A stretch of DNA of 45,486 bases. It comes from Clostridiaceae bacterium (GTDB taxonomy: Bacteria > Bacillota > Clostridia > Saccharofermentanales > DTU023). The stretch lies in contig JAAZKK010000061.1 in the NCBI GenBank assembly GCA_012799825.1, positions 1-45,486 of the forward strand, given 5' to 3'. Of the stretch, positions 38,187-45,486 are shown piece after piece (position 1 is the stretch's first letter; every line of letters starts with the position of its first letter). The notes beneath the pieces were generated by a model. The model was not told the DNA's origin. It did not search any database and worked only from the letters and a program-made list of their open reading frames with translations. A program made the position numbers and the translations under genes.

Positions 38187-39524
38187 ATGACGAAAACAGA
38201 TTATCTTCAACTGCTCAAGGAAGAGCTTGTCGAAGCTCTTGGCTGTACTGAGCCGGCCTGCGTCGCTCTTGCGGCGGCACACGCGCGTGAACAGGTCGTA
38301 CTCGCTCTGAATGATCCGTCCTCAGGTGATTTTCTCAACGCTGATCAGATCGAATCCGTCGATCTTTATTGCAGCGTCAATATTTATAAAAACGCGATGG
38401 GCGTCTACATCCCCGGCACAAATGACATGGGTGCCGCGATGGCAGCCGCTCTAGGTGTTATCGCAGGCAAAGCCTCCCGCGGGCTTCAGGTTCTCGAAAA
38501 CATCAGTAAGTTGCAGATTAAAGAAGCTCGACAGCTTTGCAAATCCGACAAAGTCAAGCTGCATCCGGCACCGTCGTGTGAACCGACACTCTATGCGGAA
38601 GCAGTCGTTCGCGCGAAAGGACATACGGGGCGAGCAGTCATTTCTTGGAAACATGACATGATCGTGCTCCTTGAGCAAGACGGTAAGCCGACATTTCAAT
38701 TCTGTCCTGAAGAGCAGGATTTATCCGGCTCCATCAGTGAACAGGACCTCACAGAGATTTGGGACTTTGTCTCTTCGGTCGACCTTGATGATCTTTCGAT
38801 CATTCGCGAAGCCATCCGTCTCAACGAGATCATCGCCGAAGAAGGCCTTAGCAAGAGTTACGGCCTTGAAGTCGGTCGAGCCATCCTTGAAAAAAATAAA
38901 CTTCCCGCCTTCGCCAAGAAGTCACTTGGTCCCGCGTTCTCCGACTATTGCGCCGCTCGCACGGCGGCGGCGGCCGACGCAAGAATGGCAGGGTCGACGC
39001 TCCCTGTCATGGCCAATTCAGGCAGCGGAAATCAAGGTTTAACGGTGACCGTAAGCGTGACGGCGGCCGCAAAATACCTCGAAAGTTCGGAAGAAGAACT
39101 CATCCGCGCTCAGACATTAAGCCAACTTGTGGCCATTCATATCAAGCAGAGTTTCGGTCGTCTTTCACCTCTATGCGGCGCGACTGCTGCCGCTGTCGGC
39201 GCTTCTGCCGGCATGGTCATGTTGTTAGGCGGCGGTCTCGATCACGTCATCGCAGCCGTCCAAAACATGTTTGGCACGGTGACCGGTATGATTTGCGACG
39301 GCGCAAAACTCGGTTGCGCCCTCAAAGTCGCCTCTTGCATTTACGCTGCCGTACAATCTGCCCTTGTCGCCATGCGCGGCAAAGAAATCAAACATACTGA
39401 CGGCGTCATAGAATACGATGTCGAAAACACCATCCAAAATATGGAGCGCATCTCAAAAGAAGGCATGTTGCACATGGACGATCTCTTGCTGAACATCATG
39501 TTGAACAAGAAGCAAACCCCTTAG
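38187..39524 (+). CDS. L-cysteine desulfidase / serine dehydratase alpha-like (UPF0597, CyuA/YhaM-type)
   Basis: EALGCTEPACVALAAAHARE, NVYIPGTNDMGAAMAAALG-like region, MANSGSGNQGLTVTVSV, LSPLCGATAAAVGASAGMVMLLGG, MICDGAKLGCALKVA. Confidence 0.9.
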   Translation: MTKTDYLQLLKEELVEALGCTEPACVALAAAHAREQVVLALNDPSSGDFLNADQIESVDLYCSVNIYKNAMGVYIPGTNDMGAAMAAALGVIAGKASRGLQVLENISKLQIKEARQLCKSDKVKLHPAPSCEPTLYAEAVVRAKGHTGRAVISWKHDMIVLLEQDGKPTFQFCPEEQDLSGSISEQDLTEIWDFVSSVDLDDLSIIREAIRLNEIIAEEGLSKSYGLEVGRAILEKNKLPAFAKKSLGPAFSDYCAARTAAAADARMAGSTLPVMANSGSGNQGLTVTVSVTAAAKYLESSEEELIRAQTLSQLVAIHIKQSFGRLSPLCGATAAAVGASAGMVMLLGGGLDHVIAAVQNMFGTVTGMICDGAKLGCALKVASCIYAAVQSALVAMRGKEIKHTDGVIEYDVENTIQNMERISKEGMLHMDDLLLNIMLNKKQTP

Positions 39525-39640
39525 CAGGCAGGCCAATTGATCTTCTAAAATAAGAAGAAAACTCCTTCAACAGGCAGGGCAATAGATCTTCTGCACAAGA
39601 CGAAACATAGAAATTGCATTCCAGCCTTCGCACACTTAGA
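39504..39640. repeat. 45-bp tandem repeat spanning the CyuA-like stop codon; two clear units (39504, 39549) and a degenerate third (39594)
   Basis: AACAAGAAGCAAACCCCTTAGCAGGCAGGCCAATTGATCTTCTAA versus AATAAGAAGAAAACTCCTTCAACAGGCAGGGCAATAGATCTTCTG. Confidence 0.8.
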
Positions 39641-39967
39641 AATACCTGAGGCAATGATTTTGACGTTCTTTGATTTGTGGCGCGAAAGCTTGTTTTGCGC
39701 ATTAAATATTGCCTGAGACCATTTTCTAACGTGCTTCGTTTCATGGCGCGAATCCGTTCATTTGCAATTGAAAATTACTTGTTACTAGTCTTGGTATTCT
39801 TCCTGTCCCAAAATCAATGCAGTGCGCATCAAAAGATGCTTTTCGGTAAACACAAAAAAGAATTGACAAAAACGCCGAAGTTGCGATAACGTTGATCATG
39901 CGATATCGATAACATCTTGTCCTGCCCATCGCTTCATGGAGTGATCATGTTGGATCTGTTTTCGAGT

Positions 39968-40057
39968 TGATGTTGCCGACAACATAGATGTTGTCGGCGG
40001 CAGAGAAGTTATCGGTAGTAGAGATGTTGTTGGCAGCATAGATGTTGCAGGTGGCAG
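39968..40057. repeat. 18-bp degenerate tandem repeat, five units, including a 24-bp inverted repeat
   Basis: TGATGTTGCCGACAACAT / AGATGTTGTCGGCGGCAG / AGAAGTTATCGGTAGTAG / AGATGTTGTTGGCAGCAT / AGATGTTGCAGGTGGCAG; GCCGACAACAT-ag-ATGTTGTCGGC at 39975-39998. Confidence 0.75.
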
Positions 40058-40114
40058 ATGCGGTTTCCCGGTGAAGCCCATTTATCGCAGATTAATAGCA
40101 CATAGTTTTTACAA

Positions 40115-40188
40115 GCGGGTGTGGTTCAATGGCAGAACGTCAGCTTCCCAAGCTGAAAGCGGGGGTTCGATTCCCCTCACCCGCTCCA
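40115..40188 (+). tRNA. tRNA-Gly, anticodon CCC, CCA encoded
   Basis: GCGGGTG-TG-GTTCAATGGCAGAAC-G-TCAGC-TTCCCAA-GCTGA-AAGCG-GGGGTTCGATTCCCC-T-CACCCGC-T-CCA folds as a cloverleaf; anticodon loop TTCCCAA. Confidence 0.95.
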
Positions 40189-40194
40189 CAATTT

Positions 40195-40236
40195 GTCCCA
40201 AAACGCCGTCATACCAGGCGTCTTGGGACTTTTTTG
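40195..40236 (+). terminator. Intrinsic terminator of tRNA-Gly
   Basis: GTCCCAA-AACGCC-gtcatacca-GGCGT-CTTGGGAC followed by TTTTTTG. Confidence 0.88.
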
Positions 40237-40432
40237 TGCCAAAAAAAACGCAAAAAAATTAGGTCGACGTACTCAATCTTGATTGCAAGAGGGGGTCATA
40301 CAAATAAAACATGTTAAAATCTTAAATAAAGTGACCATTTGGCAACAAAATGTAATTATCAGCATTGGTCACAGACAGATCACAGACAGATGATTGTTAT
40401 CAATGGAACTTATGAGAGCGAGGAATGGGAAA

Positions 40433-40717
40433 ATGTATATACCAAAACCGGTCGATACGAGTGACATTGTTTTATCTGAAGAACTTCTTGCGTTAACGGA
40501 ACTAATCGCAGAAAACGTGCACGATGTTTGGGCAGCCGGCAGGATTGCCGAAGGATGGGTATACGGAGATGTGAAGGACGAGGCGAAAAAGACAACGAAT
40601 TTACTTGTACCCTATGCCGAGCTTTCGGAGAGCGAAAAAAACTATGACAGAAATACTGCGCTAGAGACTTTAAAACTGATACTTAAAATGGGTTTTGATA
40701 TCACAAAAGCATCATGA
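40433..40717 (+). CDS. RyR (ryanodine-receptor repeat) domain protein
   Basis: MYIPKPVDTSDIVLSEELLALTELIAENVHDVWAAGRIAEGWVYGDVKDEAKKTTNLLVPYAELSESEKNYDRNTALETLKLILKMGFDI closely resembles bacterial RyR-domain proteins. RBS gaggaatggg. Confidence 0.88.
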   Translation: MYIPKPVDTSDIVLSEELLALTELIAENVHDVWAAGRIAEGWVYGDVKDEAKKTTNLLVPYAELSESEKNYDRNTALETLKLILKMGFDITKAS

Positions 40718-40726
40718 AAGGATACT

Positions 40727-41632
40727 GTGATTATGGTAGAAAAATCCATCAAGATATTCTTCGGATCATCGATTGTTGAGTTTCAAAGAGAACGAATATC
40801 AATCGAGCTTTTCATTCGGCGCATAAGCGCTTTGCTTGAGAAGCAGTGCAAAATCAGGCTTGAACCACTCTTCTGTGAGGCCTTTGACGACGCGCTTTTT
40901 TTGACACGGAAACAAGACGAATACAATGAAAAATTACGCGACAGCGACCTGAGCTTTTTTGTTTTCTATACGCGCGCTGGACAATTTACGGTTGAGGAGT
41001 TTGAGGAGGCGATTAGAGCTTTACGAAAACACGGTAAACCGAAGATCTATGTTTTTTTTAAAGAAACGACCGCGGATAAAGCGATAGATCAGAGTCTTAA
41101 AGACTTTCGTAGACAATTAGAAGAAAAACATAAATATTATGGCGGTCATTTCAGCAATGTTGATACGGTAAAATTCCGGATTCTCCAAGCACTGACGCTT
41201 TTGAGTGAGGGTCGCATCAATTTAAGGGTGGAAGCGGGGAAATGCTGGATCGACGGAGTCGAAATTAGGGAAAAGGATCTGTCATTAGGAAAAGTGACGG
41301 AGTTTGCCAATAACGCGACGTTACAGAATATGAAAAAGGAGCTAGAAGAGGTCAGTCTAAAATGCCATGCTGTCAAGGCTCAAGATGTCGTCGGCAAGTT
41401 AGATGATCAGGCGAGGGAAGAGGACACCCAGCTGTTAGCGAAACGACAGTCTTTGGCGGACAACATTGAGGAGATTGAAAGACAGATCTTTGAGATGTCG
41501 CTTGGTATAAGCCGTGATATTGTGAGAGATGAAATGACGGCACGCCAGCGGGCGGCTTATGCGTTATTTGAAAAGGGAGATTACAAGGGTTGTCTTCACA
41601 TCCTTGATCCTGCAGGACCTGATGATGAATAG
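40727..41632 (+). CDS. TIR-like/DUF4062-like N-terminal domain protein; truncated paralog of the next gene
   Basis: IKIFFGSSIVEFQRERISIELFI...YNEKLRDSDLSFFVFYTRAGQFTVEEFEEAIRALRKHGKPKIYVFFKE aligns with IRIYLGSSLNEFDEEREEIELFI...YNEKLLESDLSFFIFFTRASRHAVEEFQKASEAFRLSGKPKVYVYIKE of the downstream ORF. Domain naming is tentative. Confidence 0.75.
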   Translation: MIMVEKSIKIFFGSSIVEFQRERISIELFIRRISALLEKQCKIRLEPLFCEAFDDALFLTRKQDEYNEKLRDSDLSFFVFYTRAGQFTVEEFEEAIRALRKHGKPKIYVFFKETTADKAIDQSLKDFRRQLEEKHKYYGGHFSNVDTVKFRILQALTLLSEGRINLRVEAGKCWIDGVEIREKDLSLGKVTEFANNATLQNMKKELEEVSLKCHAVKAQDVVGKLDDQAREEDTQLLAKRQSLADNIEEIERQIFEMSLGISRDIVRDEMTARQRAAYALFEKGDYKGCLHILDPAGPDDE

Positions 41633-41705
41633 ATGAATATAAGAGGCAAAAGCGCCAGAGGCTAGAAGAAATCAAAGCGTTGTTTGAACGGGGAGGTTAC
41701 GGTTA

Positions 41706-44700
41706 ATGAGTGAGAAAAACATTCGGATCTATTTAGGATCGTCGTTGAATGAATTTGATGAAGAACGTGAAGAGATCGAACTCTTTATCCATCGAACCAG
41801 CGTATTATTTGAGGAGCGGTACAAGATAAAAATCGTTCCACTTTTATGTGAGACCTTTGAAGACGCGGTCTCTTTTTCCCGGGAGCAAGCCTATAACGAA
41901 AAACTTCTTGAGAGCGATTTGAGCTTTTTCATCTTTTTCACGCGTGCAAGCAGACACGCTGTTGAGGAATTCCAGAAAGCGTCGGAAGCCTTTAGATTGT
42001 CCGGCAAACCGAAGGTCTATGTCTACATCAAAGAGGTATCTGCTGATGAAACGGTAGAAAAGAGCATCTCAGATTTCCTATCGGAATTGGAAGATACGTA
42101 TCAGCACTACTATGGTCGCTTTAGTCATCTTGACACAATAAAATTACGTATCCTCTTGGCTCTCTATCACTCGAATGACAAGTTTTTCGAGCTCAAGGTA
42201 GAGTCGGGCAAGTGTTTGGTAGACGGAGCGGAGTACCTATCCCTTTCAGGCGTGACAGAATTTGCCAACAATGCGAACTTGCAGAAGATGAGGTCGGAGC
42301 TGGAACAGATCAACCTGAAGTACTATGCCTCAAAAGCTCAATATGCAACCGGAGCACTAGACGATCAGGGCATAAGGGACTACGCAGGTCTTGCCGCGAA
42401 GCGACAATCATTACTCGATGAGATCGAGGAGCTTGAAAAACAAATCTTCGAGATGACACTTGGTATGAGTCGTGATATGACAAGAGGTGAAGTGACGGCA
42501 CGTCAGCGAGCGGCCTATGAACTCTTTGAAAAGGGAGATTACGAGGGCTGCCTTCACATTCTTGATCCGGTAGAAATGGATGACGAATACGAGAGACAAA
42601 GACGCCGGAAGGAAGAAGAAATCAAGGCACTGTCGTCACGCTACATCCGCGAATACCGTACGAGGATAGAGATCTTAGAGGCGATGGTGGACTATGCCGG
42701 TCGATTTGAAGAGATAACTGCTTGCTACGAGAAGATCGTCAAGGTAGCTTTTACTGATAGGGTTGAGCTCGACGCTGTCTACGCATATGCATCTTTCCTA
42801 CATAACCAGAATAGAACACAACGAGCGATCGAAGTGGCGGAGAAACTTGAAAAGCTATACGCTGAAGAGGGATTTTCAGCGGAATACCGAGCTAGCTTAT
42901 ACATTCTTCTGGGAATTTTTCACCATAACCAAAATAGGCCTAAAGATGCAGAGCGATACTTTATTCTGTCGAAGGAAATCTATGACCGTTTATCGCAGAA
43001 AGATCCTGACCGCTATGAAGCGGCTTTTGCCGCTACTTGCCAAAACCTGGGGAAATTTTACAGTGATCGAGGCCAGCCTAAAGAAGCGGAACGGTACTAT
43101 TATCGGTCGAAGGAAATCAGGGAGCGTTTATCACAGAAGAATCCTGACCGCTATGAAGGGAATCTTGCCTGCATTTGCAACAGCCTAGGACTTTTCTGCA
43201 GTAACCGAGGCCAGCCTGATGAAGCGGAACGGTACTATCTTCGGTCGAAAGAAATCTTCGAGCGTTTATCGCGACAGGATCCTGACCGCTATGAAGCGGA
43301 TATTGCGATGACTTGCCACAACCTAGGCAATTTATATAGTAATCTAGGTCATCCTGATGAAGCGGAGAGGTGTTACCTTCAGTCGAAGGAGCTCTATGAG
43401 CGTTTATCGCAGAGGGATCCTGACCGCTATGAAGGTAATCTTGCTTTGACTTGCCACAATCTGGGGTTTTTATACTATAACCAAGGCAAGCCTGATGAAG
43501 CGGAGCGGTACTATCTTCGGTCGAAGGAGATCTTTGAGCGATTATCGCAGAAGGATCCTAGACGCTATGAAGGGGATCTTGCTTTGACTTGCAACAGCCT
43601 AGGATTTTTCTGCCGTAACCAAGGCAAGCCTGATGAAGCGGAGTGGTACTTTCTTCGGTCGAAGGACATCTATGAGCGTTTATCGCAGAGGGATCCTGAC
43701 CGCTATAATGCGGATCTTGCCAGAATTTATAACAATCTGGGCAATTTCTATAGTAACCGAGGTCAGCCTGATGAAGCTGAGCAATACTATCTTCAGTCGA
43801 AGGAAATCAGGGAGCGATTATCGCGGAGGGATCCTGACCGCCATGAAGCGGTTCTTGCCAGCATTTGCAACAATCTGGGAGAATTTTACTTTAACCAAGG
43901 TCGTCCTGATGAAGCGGAAAGGTGCTTAATTCAGTCGAAGGACATCTATGAGCGATTATCGCAGAGGGATCCTGACCGCTATGAAGCGGTTCTTGCCAGC
44001 ATTTGCAACAATCTGGGAATTTTATACGATAACCAAGGCTGTCCTGATGAAACGGAGAGGTGCCTAATTCAGTCGAAGGAAATCAGGGAGCGATTATCGC
44101 GGAGGGATCCTGACCGCTATGAAGCAGATCTTGCCTTGACTTATAACAATTTGGGGGCTTTATTCCAAAACCAAGGCCGTCCTAATGAAGCGGAGCGGTA
44201 CTATCTTCAATCGAAGGAAATCTTCGAACGTTTATCGCGGAGGGATCCAGACCGCTATGAAGCGGATCTTGCCAGTATTTGCAACAGCCTAGGCGTTTTT
44301 TATAGTGACCGAGATCAACCTGATGAAGCGGAGCAGTGCTATCTTCAGTCGAAGGAGATCAGGGAGCGATTATCTCGGAGGGATCCAGACTGCTATGAAG
44401 CGTCTCTTGCCGATATTTGCAACAATCTGGGAGATTTTTACTTTAACCGAGGCCGTCCTGATGAAGCGGAGCGGTCCTATCTTCAGTCGAAGGAAATCAG
44501 GGAGCGTTTATCGCGGAGGGATCCTGACCGCTATGAAGCGGATCTGGCTTTGATTTGCAACAATTTGGGCAATTTCTATAGTAACAGAGGCCGTTCTGAA
44601 GAAGCTGAGCGGTACTATCTTCAATCGAAGGAAATCAGGGAGCGTTTATCGCGGAGGGATCCTGACCGCTATGAAGCGGATCTTGCTTCGACTTGCTTCA

Positions 44701-45362
44701 ATCTGGGGGTTTTATATCATGAGTATGGCCGTTCTGAAGAAGCTGAGCGGTACTATCTTCAATCGAAGGAAATCAGGGAGCGTTTATTGCAGAGGGATCC
44801 TGAACGCTATGAAGCGGATCTTGCGGCAATTTGCTACAATCTAGGCAATTTCTATAGTGGCCGAGGCCGTCCTGATGAAGCGGAGCGATACTATCTTCAG
44901 TCGAAGGAGCTCTATGAGCGTTTATCGCAGAGGGATCCTGAACAGTATAAAGCGAATCTTGCGATGACTTGCAATAATCTGGGGGTTTTATACTATAACC
45001 TAGGCCGTCCTGATGAAGCGGAGCGGTGTTATCTTCAGTCGAAGGAAATCAGGGAGCGTTTCTCGGAGAGTGATCCTGAACAGTATGAAGCGGATCTTGC
45101 TTCAACGTGCAACAATCTGGGGGTTTTATACGATAGGCTAGGTCGTTCTGAAGAAGCGGAGCGCTCCTATCTTCAATCGAAGGAAATCAGGGAGCGTTTA
45201 TCGCGGAGGGATCCTGACCGCTATGAAGCGGATCTTGCGGAGATTTGCAACAAACTGGGAGATTTTTACTTTAAACAACGCCGACTTGCGGAAGCAGCAT
45301 GGCTTTTCATTCAGTCGAAGGAGCTCTATGAGCGTTTATCGCAGAGGAAACCCGGTTCGTAA
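41706..45362 (+). CDS. TIR-like/DUF4062-like domain followed by coiled-coil region and about 18 kinesin-light-chain-like TPR repeats (1218 aa)
   Basis: Open frame throughout; repeat consensus NLGxFYxNxGRPDEAERYYLQSKEIRERLSRRDPDRYEADLAxICN, 46 aa. Confidence 0.85.
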   Translation: MSEKNIRIYLGSSLNEFDEEREEIELFIHRTSVLFEERYKIKIVPLLCETFEDAVSFSREQAYNEKLLESDLSFFIFFTRASRHAVEEFQKASEAFRLSGKPKVYVYIKEVSADETVEKSISDFLSELEDTYQHYYGRFSHLDTIKLRILLALYHSNDKFFELKVESGKCLVDGAEYLSLSGVTEFANNANLQKMRSELEQINLKYYASKAQYATGALDDQGIRDYAGLAAKRQSLLDEIEELEKQIFEMTLGMSRDMTRGEVTARQRAAYELFEKGDYEGCLHILDPVEMDDEYERQRRRKEEEIKALSSRYIREYRTRIEILEAMVDYAGRFEEITACYEKIVKVAFTDRVELDAVYAYASFLHNQNRTQRAIEVAEKLEKLYAEEGFSAEYRASLYILLGIFHHNQNRPKDAERYFILSKEIYDRLSQKDPDRYEAAFAATCQNLGKFYSDRGQPKEAERYYYRSKEIRERLSQKNPDRYEGNLACICNSLGLFCSNRGQPDEAERYYLRSKEIFERLSRQDPDRYEADIAMTCHNLGNLYSNLGHPDEAERCYLQSKELYERLSQRDPDRYEGNLALTCHNLGFLYYNQGKPDEAERYYLRSKEIFERLSQKDPRRYEGDLALTCNSLGFFCRNQGKPDEAEWYFLRSKDIYERLSQRDPDRYNADLARIYNNLGNFYSNRGQPDEAEQYYLQSKEIRERLSRRDPDRHEAVLASICNNLGEFYFNQGRPDEAERCLIQSKDIYERLSQRDPDRYEAVLASICNNLGILYDNQGCPDETERCLIQSKEIRERLSRRDPDRYEADLALTYNNLGALFQNQGRPNEAERYYLQSKEIFERLSRRDPDRYEADLASICNSLGVFYSDRDQPDEAEQCYLQSKEIRERLSRRDPDCYEASLADICNNLGDFYFNRGRPDEAERSYLQSKEIRERLSRRDPDRYEADLALICNNLGNFYSNRGRSEEAERYYLQSKEIRERLSRRDPDRYEADLASTCFNLGVLYHEYGRSEEAERYYLQSKEIRERLLQRDPERYEADLAAICYNLGNFYSGRGRPDEAERYYLQSKELYERLSQRDPEQYKANLAMTCNNLGVLYYNLGRPDEAERCYLQSKEIRERFSESDPEQYEADLASTCNNLGVLYDRLGRSEEAERSYLQSKEIRERLSRRDPDRYEADLAEICNKLGDFYFKQRRLAEAAWLFIQSKELYERLSQRKPGS
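42895..45362 (+). repeat. 138-bp coding tandem repeat array, about 18 units
   Basis: The phrase GGATCCTGACCGCTATGAAGCG recurs every 138 bp (for example about 43002 and 43140); 17 full units and one partial counted in the translation. Confidence 0.93.
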
Positions 45363-45423
45363 TTAGAGCCTACTGCGCAGGCATCAAATGCTTGAGATAA
45401 GGCGATTAGCGGTTTATATCCAG

Positions 45424-45486
45424 TATAATAGGTGCAAGCAAAATGCAGGATATTGAGGAAAACCCTTGCACTTGGAGGATCTATGA
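45424..45486 (+). promoter_or_regulatory. TATAAT-like -10, 5' hairpin and RBS leading to the start codon of a gene at the window edge
   Basis: TATAAT 45424-45429; GTGCAAG (45432-45438)/CTTGCAC (45465-45471); GGAGG then ATG at about 45483. Confidence 0.45.

Noticed and set aside
16806-40236. attL/attR pair of an integrated element bounded by the two tRNA-trailer copies
   Set aside because: The copies are in inverted, not direct, orientation; no integrase lies between them, and the enclosed genes look largely metabolic.
42763-44553. Additional ORFs (42763-43188, 43633-43929, 44305-44553) inside the TPR array
   Set aside because: The 138-bp unit keeps the same alternative frame open in each repeat; they are shadows of the main frame.
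42895-45362. CRISPR-like array
   Set aside because: The periodic sequence is a continuous coding TPR array with no short repeats separated by unique spacers, and no cas genes are present.

Overview
This 45.5-kb window looks like a Firmicutes/Clostridia-type chromosome segment, inferred from RBS style, gene families and lipoprotein signals; no taxonomy search was run. From left to right it contains:
- a 5'-truncated cyclophilin
- an ABC importer with permease and ATPase fused in one polypeptide
- class III FBPase, a YbaK/ProX-type deacylase and Maf
- an envelope cluster: LTA-synthase-like sulfatase, a YidC::CDP-glycerol-glycerophosphotransferase fusion, and a divergent LicA-like kinase
- a CD1871A-like CxxC protein with a NapH-like 4Fe-4S protein
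- an operon of ATC-hydrolase-like protein, Na+/solute symporter, amidohydrolase and M14-type deacylase
- a TlpA-like lipoprotein, a trigger-factor-C-like protein, a PEBP-family gene and a threonine-dehydrogenase-like SDR
- a LacI-controlled alpha-glucoside operon (GH31, six-hairpin GH, GH65, SBP, two permeases, beta-PGM)
- a zinc-ribbon hypothetical and a CyuA-like cysteine desulfidase
- tRNA-Gly(CCC)
- an accessory locus of a RyR-domain protein, a TIR/DUF4062-like protein, and a 1218-aa TIR/DUF4062-like protein with about 18 copies of a 46-aa (138-bp) TPR
The most interesting signals are: (i) the RyR/TIR-like/TPR locus next to the tRNA, with an 8-bp tandem duplication that truncates the short paralog; (ii) a perfect 24-bp LacI-type palindrome inside the GH31 gene that matches the promoter operator 1.55 kb upstream; (iii) a tRNA-trailer/terminator sequence repeated in inverted orientation 23 kb away; (iv) tandem duplications that span the stop codons of at least two unrelated genes; and (v) the YidC-glycerophosphotransferase fusion. 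All assignments are by eye.
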